A DNA stretch of 64,000 nucleotides, from the NCBI GenBank assembly GCA_948567375.1, contig OX419762.1:27110608-27174607 (forward strand), written 5' to 3'. Shown here one piece after another: positions 1 to 12,236 of the stretch (its first letter is position 1; every line of letters starts with the position of its first letter). The translations under genes were made by a program, and so were the position numbers. The DNA comes from Lunularia cruciata (taxonomy: Eukaryota > Streptophyta > Marchantiopsida > Lunulariales > Lunulariaceae). The notes under the pieces were generated by a model. That model was given only the letters and a program-made list of their open reading frames with translations, was not told the origin of the DNA and ran no database searches.

Positions 1-1759
1 TTTGCTTAGTTTCATTTTAGTGATACCCCTCTTTGAAAGGATTAGAAGATCTGAGGTACAAACTTGAACCCTACCTCAATTCCTGACTCCACACCAACTT
101 TAAATACCACATTGTAAATGTCTATAAGAAGTTGCCAACTCATAAAATTGTGAAAGACAAACCATAACCCCATGTTGTAAATGCCTATAACAACTTGTTT
201 ACTCATGCAACTATAAATGTCATGCCAACTATGATCACAATTGTAAATGCCTATTAGGTTGTGAAGGAATTAAAGTTCAAAGCTCATCCAAAAGGGATGG
301 AATGGAGGGTAGAATGAAGCTTGGTTGGTATAGAAAGGAGAGAGAAAGGAGAACCTTTATTGTGGATCAAAGGAATTGGTGAAATTATGTAATGCTATGT
401 ATTATCCACTCTCAAGTATTGACAAAGTTGCAAGTTTCTTATATGTAAGGAAGGTGTCATATATGCATATTCCCTCTAGAGCCGGTCAAGCATAGGTTAG
501 AATCTGTGGGACTAGGTGGTGAATGAGTACTCTCGTGCTTTGATGGTGATTGTTATGATTGGATAGGATGATTTTTGATATAAGTGGCCTACTCATTACA
601 AACCCTCATGCAATAGAGATTTTCTATGTTGCTTCATTTGAGGGGACTTTCCCAATGTCATGCTACTACTTCTAATACAATCTTTTCCTTTGCAATTGAA
701 TTCTAGTACAATTGCTATTGTGCTTTGCTACCTCTTGTTCTCTATTGTTACTCCTTCCTTTTGCAATGCTAACATTACACAATCTAGCCTAGCTCTACAC
801 TCACATCTTGGCCCACCTTCCTTTTACTTCTTCATTTTATCTCCTACATATATAGCCATCTATGGGCCTTTGATTGGTGTTGGTTTCTTTGTTTCCTAGT
901 TTAATTATGCACTCCCAATTTTTGGACTTCATGTTAGGAGCAATCTATGTTGCTTAGGTCTATTATAAGAAGAAGCCTAAAGATGAACAAAAAGAAACCT
1001 CTTGCTATTGAATACCACTATAGTAGAAGTAGTGGATAGTAGATGAGTTTTTATCAAGCTCATTATAGAATTAAATTGCAAAGGTGCCCCTTCTTTATGT
1101 ACAGATTGATCCAATCTCTTTGATAAAATTAGAACATTAGTTGAGGCCAGTCCAACCAAGTAGATGACTAAGAAACACATCAAGTTCTAACTCATTCTCT
1201 TGGTGTGCATGCTTTAGGAAAGGCCTTGAACAAGGCAAAATGAGTGTCTAAAGTTAAGGAGAATGATATCACTAGCAAACATAAGGTAGTCAAGTAGTGA
1301 GTTTTTTACTCTTTGCTTGACCATCCTCCACAAGTAAATCTCAATAAAGAAACTCTAAGAACTCATGCTATTTAAAACCTCTATAGTAGGACTAGTAGAT
1401 AGTGGAGAATTCAAACCAAATCAAGCTACTACCAAGGGTTCTTGGTTTCTCCATAGTTGTTGCCCTAGTCTCCCTACTTGATTCACTTTGGGAGCAATGG
1501 TTGCACAATTAATAACAAAAACCTCTAATACTTCTTCAAACTTACCCAAGCTTCCATATTTTTCCTTTTGCTTTTCCATTCAAACTACTTCATTCAAAAT
1601 ATTGATGTTATAACCACTAGGGTATGCACTTCATAGTTGCTTGCTAGCAACAAAAATTCAAAATATTGTTGGAAATGGTTCTAAATTCCTCCGTAGCTCA
1701 CTCAAGTAGAGTCTTATTCTTACTCACTTGCTCAATTAGAGTCTTGCACTTGCTCCATA
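1..1759. repeat. Left arm of long inverted repeat (continues off the window)
   Basis: This arm matches the reverse complement of about 2,385-3,920 over most of its length. Anchors visible by eye: the first bases pair with about 3,918, the block near 580-600 ('gtggcctactc') pairs with about 3,615, and the block near 1,390-1,450 pairs with about 2,745-2,830. A stretch of roughly 260 bp near 100-360 has no partner and is probably a later insertion. By-eye identity is roughly 70-75%, so the pair is old. No credible ORF is present. A short motif around 'ctatagtagaagtagtgg' recurs within each arm. Either two inverted copies of one unknown repeat, or a foldback-type DNA element. Confidence 0.75.
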
Positions 1760-2384
1760 TGTAATTTTTTGAGGATAGGAGAACCCCAAGATAACCACAA
1801 GAGAAGAAACACAAGGCTTCATCTCTCAATACTCTAATGTTCCAAAGGAGCACTTTGCACTTATTATATAGCAAAGAAGATCCACTCAAAAGGAGCTCCA
1901 CACTTGGATTAGATACATGGATTGGTGACATGTCAGGATTCTCTACCCTTAGATTAGTTGCATAGATTGATGACACGTTGATCCTTGTCCTAACTAGTTG
2001 ATCAAACTAGTTTGATCAACAAGAGAGGGAAAATCTTTGGGAATCTTCATGTAAGAAACTCAAAATGACATGGGTAAGGTGTTGTTAGAAAGCTATCAAT
2101 GAGATGAAAAAAAGAAGGGGGAGGTGGAGGGGGTGAGATAAAAACACCTTTGTCCATGGAGGGGAGAAATCGTCACTTTTTGAGGCCTAATTTATCCATT
2201 TAGGCTTCCAAAATTAGCTCTAAAGTTTTTAGGGTGTTTTTGACCTTTGTAGTATTAATGGAATTACTCTTTTGGTGACACCTCTATCTAATCTAATCTC
2301 TTCAAACCATCATATATAATATCCTTCCAGATATTAACAAGTCAATTTTTTCTCTAGATAATATGTCTAGCTAATGGTATTACA
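1760..2384 (+). mobile_element. Solo LTR, family C, copy C1 (degenerate)
   Basis: Starts TGTAAT and ends GTATTACA, and aligns along its length with the better preserved copy at 24,241-24,981. Shared blocks include a TTATATAG box, 'gtgacatgtcag', a purine-rich G tract, 'tgaggcctaatt' and 'tctagctaatgg/tattggt'. The TG...CA ends and the absence of internal retrotransposon sequence point to a solo LTR. The five bases on each side do not match, so any target duplication has decayed. It sits in the loop between the two arms of the long inverted repeat. Confidence 0.7.
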
Positions 2385-3920
2385 AAAGCTCACTCACTCA
2401 CTCACTCACTCATTGGCTCCATAGCTCACTTGCTTTGTTTGAGAAGACCAACATGTGAAATAGACATTATATCTTGGAGCAAGTAAGTGAGTGAGTGAGC
2501 TATGGAGCTAATGAGCAAGTGAGACAATTGATAAATTGAGCAATACTCTACTCAAGTGAGCTATGGATAGATTTAGAATAATTGCCAATAATAATTTGAC
2601 TTTTGGATATAGCAATAGTAGTCCAAATGGAGTAGTTGATTAGGAAAGGGAAAGGGAAATATGGAAGCTTGGGTTAATATGAAGAATAATTAGAGCATTT
2701 TACTACTAGCTATGTAACCATAGTCCTTGAAGCAAACAAGACAAAGAGACTAGAGCTATGGAGAAACTTAGAACTATTGGCAACAACTTGATTTGGTTTG
2801 AATTCTTCATAGTCTACCACTTCTACTATAGTGGTTTCCAGCAGCATGATTTCTTAGAGTTCCTTCAATGAGATTTACCTATGGAGGATGGACAAGGCAA
2901 AGAGTAACAAACACACCACTTGTCTAGCTTGTGATTGCTAGTGATAAATTTCTCGTTAGCTTTGTTCATAGCCCTTTCCAAAGCATATCCATACTTATCT
3001 TGGCTTAGCTATATCAAGTTAGAACGTGATATGTTTCTTGGTCATCTACTTGGTTGGATTGTCCAATTTATCAAAGAGATTGGGTCAATTTTCACAAAGC
3101 AAAGATGTATCTTTTGCCATTTGATTCTATTATAACCTGATAGAAAGTTCTCTATTTTCCACTACTTCTACTATAGTGTTATTCAATAAAAAGAAGTTCA
3201 TTTTTTCCATCCTTAGGTTTCTTCTCCTATACTAGGCCTAAGCAACAGCCATACCTCCTAACAAGAAGTCCAAGAATAAGGAGTGCATAGTTAAATTAGG
3301 GAACAAAGAAATCAACACCAATCAAAAAGGCCCATAGATGCTTACACATGAAGGAGTTCAATCAAGAAGGAGAAGGAAAGTGGGTTTGGATGCACATGGA
3401 AAATTTTGGTTGGACTATGTAATATTAGTGTTGCAAAAGGAAGGAAAGACAAAAGAGAACAGGAAGTAGCAAAGTCCAGTAATAATTGCATTAGAGTTTG
3501 ATCACAAAAGCAAAGATTGCATCAATAGTAATGGCACAACACTAGGAAAGGGCCCTCATATGAATCAATACAGCTAGCTGCTATTCTTAGAGGGTTTGTA
3601 ACGAGTAGGCCACTTATATCTTGAATCATCCTATCCAAATATAGCAATCACCATTAGAACACAAGGGTAGTCATTCACCACCTAGTCCCACAAAAATGCC
3701 TTATGGATTCTATCCTTTGCCTAACTATCTCAAGAAGGAATATGCACATATAACATCTTATGTCTCAAGTTTCTTATGTCTAAGAAACTTGCAACTCAAT
3801 AAGCACTCTATAAGAGAGAATAATAAAGAATAATGTGCATCAATTCACACTTAAAGTATGGACCTTAGATCTATTGATCCTTTTGGAGAGGGGCAACACC
3901 AAGGGCAGCTAAGCAAAAGC
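2385..3920. repeat. Right arm of long inverted repeat
   Basis: Reverse-complement partner of 1-1,759. It begins with a CTCA microsatellite (2,389-2,412) facing a GTGA-type run at 2,482-2,500, which is a small inverted repeat inside the large one. It ends near 3,920, where the match to window position 1 stops because the other arm leaves the window. No protein-coding signal was found. Confidence 0.75.
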
Positions 3921-4544
3921 TAAGAGTGATGATTTTACTAGTTTAGCAATAACTTTATGGATTTACCGTGGAGCAAGGCACATCTTAGAATAGATTTTGG
4001 AGCCAAGTGTAGGATATGATATGTCAATGACATCCACCTTGGCATATATCATTGACAAGGAAATTGGGGATGTGAGACATGTATTAGTTATAGAAAAGGT
4101 CAAACTTGACTATGGAGGAGCCTTTGAAGGCAAGGGAGACCGCCTTGGATTAAATATGCCATGCTCACATCTCTTACTTGTCTTGTCTGTTGAATTTTCT
4201 TCATTTTTTTGGTCATTTTTTTTCATATCTATTCCTTTGATGTTCACTAGTTTTGCCTTCTAGCATTTCTTTCTTGTAGTTCTATCTTCTAGCTATGTGT
4301 TATATTTTGACTCCTTAGTATTGGGATTTTCCTCAGTAAACTACATCATAATAGTATCCACTTTGGTCTTGGGCACATATAGCTAGAGGAGCTATTATAG
4401 GTTAATTTTCCTCAACTAGCACCTAATTTCTCTTATGTATGATAAGATAGTTGATCCTAGCATATTCTATTTTTGCACCCATAAATAGTGGCTTAGGTTT
4501 AGCTAGATGGTGTTTATTGCATCCTCTTGTCACATTCTCCATTG
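3921..4544. other. Unannotated spacer
   Basis: AT-rich sequence between the inverted repeat and the first LINE relic. One 88-codon frame at 3,997-4,263 resembles nothing known to me and has no visible gene context. Confidence 0.4.
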
Positions 4545-4887
4545 CTTTTTTATAGGAAAGAACCCATTAAGGGTGATACTCTTATGGAGAAGAAACCCAC
4601 CTTAATTGATTCTCATATGGAGAATCCTACATCTATAATCACATCCAAGCTTCACCTTCCTACCTCTTTCCCTTGCTCTAGCTCTAGAGGACCTAACACC
4701 ACTATAGGGTCAAATCCCTCTCCTTATACTCATAGCAAGTCCATACATACTACCCCACCAACAACCTACACAATCCAGTTTGGATTACCCATGGGTAGGC
4801 ATTGGTCTAGCACAACATCAAGGGCACGCTAGATACCTATGGATGAGGACAAAGGCTACTACTTTTTTCCCCCATCTTTGTACTCTT

Positions 4888-4928
<41 letters not shown>

Positions 4929-5825
4929 CTCCATTAGCCTTAAACTCCTAGTTACACTCTCTAGATCATATCCAAGCACTCATATCTAGTTTAATTAGAC
5001 TTCATATGTACACTAGGATCCTTGTATTACTACACCTAGTAGGCTTAACTCTCTCCTTATCATTGCAAGCTATCTTGGTAGATGACAAATGGAGAGATGG
5101 ATCTACATGGACCTTATTAACTCTACTCTACTCCTACCAACACATGGAGATGTATCATACCATGAGACCGCTTCTAAGATTCATAGGTTCTTGCAAGGAG
5201 ATTGGTCAACAATTCAAGAGGAGTATGCCATATGGGACCAAGTAGAAACTAGGAGGACTGTAGAGACCTTCTAATCCCACACCCTATCTCCAAAGCATTT
5301 TCACTTTGTCACTCCTTGATGTTAGGCCAAGCAAGGAAGTATAAACACATTGTCCAACAAGTACTAGCATCTTCTTAACTATTGAACTTCTCCATTGATG
5401 CTCTATCTACATTATAAATGCTCTATCTATTGGCTAAGGAGTAGCTCTCTTCTTTCATCCATAATTATTATATCAAACCATATGAAGACGTTAGCTTATG
5501 ACATCTTTTTTTGCTCATGCTTTATTTCATTCAAAGTTTTCCATTGGGTGGGTCATCAAGTCTTGTCTTTGGGCACTTACATGGTTGCTTTTCCCTATAT
5601 ACTCCAATTTGTAGTTTTCTCCTTCTCTTTTCATTTTGTTAGTGTGTGCTTTAGGTCTAATGCCCATTGGCATAGCATGTCCCTTTGGTGCATCTCATCT
5701 CCTTGCTTTGTCAAAGTGGACATCTAGTGTTCACCTCATTACTATTGGGGATATATTTCTTTGTTTAGTCTCACATATCATTTGCTTATATATGATGTTT
5801 TTCCTTTGGTCTCCACACTAGCACA
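4545..5825 (+). mobile_element. LINE (non-LTR) relic, copy LA: 5' ORF region and start of RT
   Basis: A decayed coding region read in shifting frames on the plus strand. Around 4,780-4,850 the frames give a 'PWVGIGLAQHQG' type stretch that recurs in copies LB, LC and LD. At 5,089-5,270 a frame reads 'IHRFLQGDWSTIQEEY', followed near 5,650-5,800 by 'LLALSKW' and 'LITIGDIFLCLVSHIICL'. The last part fits the early RT region of non-LTR elements (consensus like 'LPKPxGGVRPIAIGEVFLRL'). The RT catalytic core is missing. Assignment rests on recognising this pattern and on homology to LB, whose RT is clearer. Confidence 0.65.
4891..4926. repeat. (CT)18 microsatellite
   Basis: An uninterrupted CT dinucleotide run of 36 bp inside LINE relic LA. 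The equivalent positions of LB and LC are pyrimidine-rich but not a pure repeat, so the run expanded after the copies diverged. Confidence 0.95.
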
Positions 5826-7209
5826 TGAATTCCAAATTTCAATTGAGTATAGTAGAGATTTCAATTGAATTTGAATTGAACTTAATTTAATATCCCAAGC
5901 ATAGTAGTATCTTGCACGATTGGTTGGGGAAATTGCAAGCATCAATTCAAGGTAGCAATGGAGGAAGAAAGTGAGGGAGCACTAGAGTTATTTGATTTGG
6001 ATGAGATTGAATATTATTGATGTTGCTACACTTAGTGCTTCTTTGTTTGATGTTTATAGAAGTAACCTTGGATGTCATTTTAATAGGTTGATAGAGGTTA
6101 GTAACAATAAATTATAATTTTATATCATGTAAACATACTTAGGTTAGTCGCATCTATGACTCCACAATTTGCTCATTGGGAGCATGTACATTGAGATCAA
6201 TACAATCTAGTAATAGTCATTTATAGTGTTGAAATCATATTATGTAATTAGGTTAGTAGCATCTTTGACTCTTAACCAAGGATTCTATGCAATTTGCACA
6301 TTCATAGTATGCATATAGGGAGATGTAGTGCAAGATTTAGGGTTCAAAATATTTTATGCATAGTTCATCTAGAGAGTAGTGTTTTAGTATGCTTTGAGAA
6401 AGATATTTAAACTTTTGCAATCGGCCAAGAGGAACATCCTAGTTGTTTGTAGAGGAGATTGAAGATGCTTTATCAAGCTGATTTGTTAAAATACATTGAC
6501 TATTCAAAGTATCTATTTGAGGAAGAGATGTTTGATACTATTTGTTCAAAATATATTTTTGATGGTTAAGTTAGTAAGTAAGAGTAATTTCCATATTTAT
6601 GCATTTTATTATATTGACAATAAAGATTATGACGGTGGTTTCTTTGCAATGATTATTGGACTTGAATTTTGAGTTTGTAATTGACTTTGGAAGAGGTGTG
6701 ATGCTTTCTAATCATAAATATGAATCTTTTGTAATTTTGATATATTTCAAATATATTTTGGTTTTTTAGATTTTAGTTGCTAGTAAATAATCTTTGCTCA
6801 AAAGATTCTTTGTATGGGTTTTTATTTATTTTATGTGTGAAAATATTTATAGTCAATACTTTTAAATTATTATTATTTTTTGGTTAATATAGTGCAGAAA
6901 TAATTTTTTCCTTATTTTAATTAAATTTTAATATTTCTTATTATTTAGTATTTTTAAAGAGATTCTAAATTTTTATAGGTTATCTTTGTATTTTTATGTG
7001 TAAAAATATTTTTAAAAGAATATTTATTTATATAAATGATTAGTTTTATTTTAATATTTAGTTGGACTTAGTCATAAATAATATTCCTCATCTAGTATTT
7101 CATGATTTTATATAGGGAGTGGATTCCACCATCAATGTTTTCAACACATATCAATAGTTAACAAATTCATGTAAATAGAGACCTTTTGAGCATCATGTCA
7201 CATACTTTG
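5826..7209. other. Very AT-rich gene-free stretch
   Basis: About 1.4 kb with no credible ORF. The part from about 6,540 to 7,080 is extremely AT-rich with long T and A runs. A short frame at 5,957 (MEEESEGALELFD...) ends after about 20 codons and cannot be assigned. Confidence 0.6.
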
Positions 7210-9135
7210 CCCATACTAATATTTTAATAGAGGATCCTACATAAGGTTGACTTTCTTATTGAAGAGGATCCAATATCTATTGTCATACCTATTCTTGATT
7301 TCTCTACCATGGCTCTTCCTCCACCTCTACTAACTCATCACCATTAAAAGATCATATTTTTCTCCATGTGTCCTTAGCACATCTGAACATTCTACCTCAT
7401 TAATGGCCTGCACTTATCTTGTCCAGATTATCTATGTGTAGATATTCTTATAACATAACATAGAAGGAGCTCAAGATATTTACAAATTAGAGAAAAGGCC
7501 ACCTCTTCATCTTGACTCTCTTTGTTCTCCTATCATATTTGCTCTTACACTATCAAAATCTTACTCAAGATTACATTCTTTTGACACTATCCAAACATTT
7601 CTACCTTTTTTACCTAAACACGTATATATTCTAGGGTCTCTTTGTTTGTATTTCATATAGTTAGCTCCATGATCTCCTTACTACTATGAGCTATATTGGT
7701 TGATTACTAAAGGAGAGATTTTTATATTCGAACTATTAGTGCTTTTCTCATAGTGAACTTCACTCCTTCAAGCCCGCAAATGTGCATTAAAGCACCAAGA
7801 GATTGCCTGTAATATTCAAATATTTTTGCAAGAGGATTGGGTAGCCCTTTAGGATGAGTCCACCATATAGGCCAAGCAATAGCCAAGAGGATCATAGAAT
7901 CCCTACAACCCCATGCTCTATCTCTAGAGTATTATTGTCTTTGTTATTATTTGATCTTAGGTCAAGGATATGAGTATAGACTTGCAACCCAAGTGCTATC
8001 ATCCTCTAGACCAACACCTTTTCTCTATTCATGCCTTATCTACCTTATAGAGTCTCCATCCACTTACCACTTATGACTTTCTTTATTTACTCCATAATTA
8101 TTACACAAAAGAGGAACTACAACTTTGGAGTCCTTTTTAGCTCATGCCTTACTCTACTCTCTACATTTCTTGACAAGTGGGCCATCAAGATTGGTTTTTG
8201 ACCATCTACATGGATTTTCTCTCACCAAATATATCAAATTATAGTTTCTACCTTCCTTTTGTTGTTTGTCAACACATTGCTTTGGATCTAGTGCCACTTA
8301 GAGCCACTCATTTGTTTCGTACATCTTGTCTCCTTACTCTTTCAAAGGAAACATTTGGTATTTGCACCACTACGACTAGAGATTTTTTTACTACATTTAG
8401 TCTCAAATGCTATTTGCTTACAACTTTGACACTCCTTTTCATCCTTTTAATTTCATATCAATTTCCTCTAGCTAACATTGGAGGCTATAAGATGATTATT
8501 GTCTATATTTGAGGATCCTTAGACATCTATTATCATTGAGAGGTTATCCAAGTTGATGTCTCAAATGCCTTCAATATATTCTTGCTTCTATTTTGTTGAA
8601 CTCTTTGGTCAACATGGGATCAAGTCTCCTACTTGATCATTTTTTTCGGCACTTCTTTAAGCATAAGACACCTTTGTTGTATAGCCACCATACTTCTATA
8701 GTGGAGTTCTCACAACTTGCATCTACCAAGGCCACATGCTAGAAAGATCCTCTAAAGGGTCTTTATTTGCCATAGCTCACTTCACAACTTTATGGGGGAT
8801 TGCAGCCACTTTTTCATTATGTCTCTTCTAATCACTTTTAGATGAGACCTATATATGGAACTCTTGAAAAGACATGCTAGAGTCTTGTTTGCTTTCACAC
8901 TCTACTTGAAGACCTTGGTTTATGAATCTAGACTTGTAAATGTAAGGTTTGGAGTACAAAAGTGGTCTTCACTTCCTTGAACTTCCCAACAAAATTCTAG
9001 TCTACTACAATAAGTTTGAGGAGTTTTAGTTCTCTTCCAGGTAAAGTTAAATTTGTATCTCTTTTAAATTAGACACTTTGATTCACTTATATCACATGCT
9101 AAGTTATTCCTTTATTTATTCCAAAAATGACCTAT
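7210..9135 (+). mobile_element. LINE relic, copy LB, part 1 (5' region and RT)
   Basis: The best preserved copy of the LINE family. Frames at 8,430-8,560 read 'YQFPLANIGGYKMIIV' and 'IQVDVSNAFN'. The latter is the RT metal-binding Asp segment (VDxxNAFN) of non-LTR elements. About 8,700-8,780 gives 'EFSQLASTKATC' then 'KDPLKGSLFAIAHF', matching the 'GxxQGDPLGxxLFALA' motif. About 8,830-8,990 gives 'SLLDETYI' (the ADDTxI catalytic block, one Asp altered), then the downstream region. Many stops and frameshifts make it a pseudogene. Homologous to LA, LC and LD. It is interrupted at 9,136 by a Mutator-like element and resumes at 10,037. Confidence 0.75.
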
Positions 9136-9144
9136 TTATTTTAA

Positions 9145-10027
9145 GGGAGAATGTCAAAAATGCCCCCAACAAATACTGATATTATAAACCTACCCTAAAA
9201 ATTTTAATATTTACAAAATAGCCTTTGTATTTACCCACCCTTGATGCTAGTTTGGAAGGTTTGGGGTTGAGAGAGTGCAAGCTGGGGCCGTCTTTGGGGT
9301 TCTGTGGATAATACCAACTTGAAGCTTGGAGAATTTGGAGGAGATGCCATAATCTTATGGACCAGGTTGGTTCATGTTTGTGAAGGTAACCATGCATGAG
9401 ATACATCAATGCAGAATACATCTGCATGGGATTGACTATAACCCTTTCTTCCACCAGTCTATTGCATATGTGATTTTAAGTACTTCTAGTGGATTTTGAG
9501 AGAAAGATCAGGTATGGTAAGTTAAAGGTAAAGGCATATGGTGCTAGGGTTGGTCAGGATTCTGATAAATTTATTGGCATAAAGTTATTGGTTGAATGGC
9601 TTGAGTTAATGGAGCTCCTCCCAACTTCCCTCCTTCAACTATAGTCCTGATGCTACTACATGGGATGGAGGGCGGAATCATCCCTTCCATTAAGCAATGA
9701 GTCATAGTGTGGCAACTGCAACGACAACTATCAAATATCTGTTAACTTGTTGGAGTAGTTGGCCAACTGATACTCCTCAAAGAAAATATTGGCTCAATCT
9801 AGATACTGACACTTATGATGCTTCAACTTGGTCAAGTGTCAAGTAGGTATCACCCATGGAACCCGAAAGATGTGCATAGCCCACACTCTCTTGACCCAAC
9901 ATTCCAAACCAACATTCTGAACCAACATTTAGGCTCAATAAATACTAGGGCTAATTTTGTAAATATTGAGTTATTTAGGGTAGGTTTATAATATCAATAC
10001 TTGTTGAGTGTATTTTTGACATTTCCC
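9145..10027. mobile_element. Non-autonomous Mutator-like element (883 bp) with perfect 9-bp TSD
   Basis: The ends are inverted copies of each other over about 80 bp: left starts GGGAGAATGTCAAAAATG, right ends with the reverse complement of GGGAAATGTCAAAAATAC. The nine bases TTATTTTAA occur immediately before (9,136-9,144) and immediately after (10,028-10,036), a perfect target-site duplication. Long TIRs starting with G plus a 9-bp duplication are the hallmark of the Mutator superfamily. There is no transposase inside. The interior is less AT-rich than the surroundings and could be captured host sequence (Pack-MULE style), but I cannot identify a source. It is inserted in LINE relic LB. Confidence 0.85.
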
Positions 10028-10036
10028 TTATTTTAA

Positions 10037-11170
10037 TAAAATGTTATATCCCTAGAGCCTCCCATCTAGTACATACTTACCCATCCATGGATGTATTCCT
10101 ACCTCATTTATATAAATTTGATAGTATAATATATGAGACTTTCTCCATTTGTTAGGGCCATGTACGCTCTAACAACTATAAAATGAGAGTTGTAGGCTAT
10201 AGTCAATGCTTCCCATAGCTACTATAGGAGGATATGATTTCATATTGTAGAAGCTGTTGCAAGAAGAGCTTACTTAAGAGTATGGGATTTAATTGCATCC
10301 CTATCAATAGATAGGTTTTTAAACCATGGTCACCTTATAATTTGAAATTTATTGCAATATTTAATTCAAGCCCTTATGTTTTCTAGTTCTCTCTTTTTTG
10401 GCTTGTTACCTATTACTAGACCCTACATAATGATAGGTTACAAAGCACTTCCCCCTTTTTATTAACTTTGTCTCATTAGACTCTAAGAAGATTCAAGTGG
10501 ATCTTAATAAGCATATGCATACTCATACCCTTATTAGCATCCTCATTGATTTTCATTACTTTATAAAGTTATGATTCTCTCTTGTGGACTAGGAGGCTCT
10601 AGAGCATGGCTCCATGCCTTCCGTTTGATTAAATATTTTTGCCTCACATCCAAAGAGTTTAAATTGACACTCCACCTATGTTTCGATTTACCACATCTAG
10701 CACTTCTAGGGCTATGAGACCAATGTGCATTGTGGATCTCTAGATGACACCCATGGTATACATATTTTTTTACTTGTTTTACTAGAGTTTATGACACCGT
10801 CCAAAATACAATGGCATTGATCCCACTATTTACACAGTCCTAAATATAGATTGAGACGTGGTTGGATTTGGATAGACCATCCCCCAATGTATGGGATATA
10901 GTCATCTTCATAGATTAATGATATACTTTGTTTGATGTGGTGATTATGAACCTAGAAGTAGAGCCATTGGGATGAGCCACCATTCAAGAAGGAGCAATGG
11001 GATCATGACCACTGCGGGAGAGTACCATTACACACTTCAACTATACTCTAATACCTTTGTACTTTGGTTGTAGAGATTTTTAAGCATCTTCATCACCAGT
11101 ACAATGATCTATTTTGAGAAGTAACACAAAATTCCTTATAGAAGAGAGGAACTATGGTTGTTTCTCCCAT
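10037..11170 (+). mobile_element. LINE relic, copy LB, part 2 (C-terminal region)
   Basis: Continuation of LB after the Mutator-like insertion. Near 10,980-11,100 the frames give 'KKEQWDHDHC' and then 'FKHLHHQYNDLF'. These fit a conserved C-terminal block that I associate with plant LINEs of this type (like 'EVFGCLHQQFDDFL'), recalled from memory and not checked. The rest is too decayed to translate with confidence, and the 3' end is not defined by a visible poly-A tail. Confidence 0.5.
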
Positions 11171-11489
11171 CATGCTCACCTCATACTTTAATAAAAAAAT
11201 TGTAATTTTACAATACTCTCAAGCACTAAGTCTTCATGGATGAGCATCTATAACAAATATATTAATCACTAAGATACTCCCTCCTCATTTACCATATATA
11301 CAGTATCATTACTATATCTAAGGATCTATATCAAAGAGTTTAATTTATGTCATTATTAATTTGATGGTACTTATGAGAAAGAGCTATTACTATCTTTCTA
11401 ACCATATTCTCATCTCATATTTTTAATAGAAGATCTCCATTACTTTACGTAACTCTCTCCAACATTGAGTTTTCAAAGACGGAAAGATT

Positions 11490-11745
11490 CCCATCACCCT
11501 CACCACGTTTATAAGTCTCCCTTTATTTATCATATATCCATTGGAGGTCTCCCTTTATTTATTGGTCGAGAACCCCATATCACCCCGTTCAACATCACGT
11601 TTAGAAGAGTCCCGTTATTTACCACATTTACCATTGGAGAAAACTCCCTTTACTTATTTATCAAAAACTTATATCACCCAGTTCAACATCACGTTTAGAA
11701 GATTCCCTTCGTTTGTTGATAATTTATAGCACCCCGCTCAAGAAT
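11490..11745. repeat. Degenerate minisatellite, unit about 94 bp
   Basis: 'gttcaacatcacgtttagaag' type sequence occurs at 11,587 and 11,681, exactly 94 bp apart. A weaker copy lies one period upstream near 11,493 and a truncated one near 11,750 ('gcaccccgctcaa'). The intervening 'ctccctttatttatc' blocks also repeat. The short ORFs through it are products of the repetition. Confidence 0.75.
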
Positions 11746-12230
11746 ATATTACTTTTTTTTCAACCTTACCTTTGAAAGCCTTGCTCCCTATTAGTTCTAC
11801 TGAGAGTCTTATCACCCTTCCTTGGGCCTCATGCTCTTTATCTTCTTTATCCAGTTCTTGGTACTTGTCTTCCTTTTTCTTTCGGGTAAATTGCTTTCTC
11901 TATCCTTCGGGTATATCCTACTTTGCGCCATATAGACTTCAGCACGGTTTTGAGGTCGACGGCGGTCATTTTAGCTGGAAGGAGAGTCAACCTATATTTG
12001 TGCGTCCACGCACTTCTCGATGGCATCACGTCAAATGGCTGAAAGTTAAAGTGGCCGAAAGTTGCTAGTGCACCAGAATTACAGCATTCAATAACTGTAA
12101 GGTTAGTCAGTCGTATTATATTTCCGTGCGTTAGTGTCATCTTAAAACATCGAATTCCATCAGAAATCATTTATCCACACAATTTTCAGAAGAAAATGCT
12201 TGTACTTTAAACAAGACGATGAAGAAACCC
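11746..12230. other. Intergenic sequence downstream of the AGO gene
   Basis: Here the composition changes from AT-rich repeat DNA to more balanced gene-island DNA. Open frames exist on both strands (11,772-12,068 plus; 11,847-12,170 minus), but neither resembles a known protein. They may be noise or downstream untranslated sequence. Confidence 0.4.
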
Positions 12231-12236
12231 TTTATT
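12231..12236 (-). terminator. Candidate poly(A) signal of the AGO gene
   Basis: TTTATT on the plus strand is AATAAA on the minus strand, about 465 nt past the AGO stop codon. Plausible 3'UTR length; not proven. Confidence 0.45.

Noticed and set aside
660-899. 79-codon hydrophobic ORF, possible membrane peptide
   Set aside because: It lies within the left inverted-repeat arm. The partner region in the right arm does not keep the frame, so it is chance in T-rich DNA.
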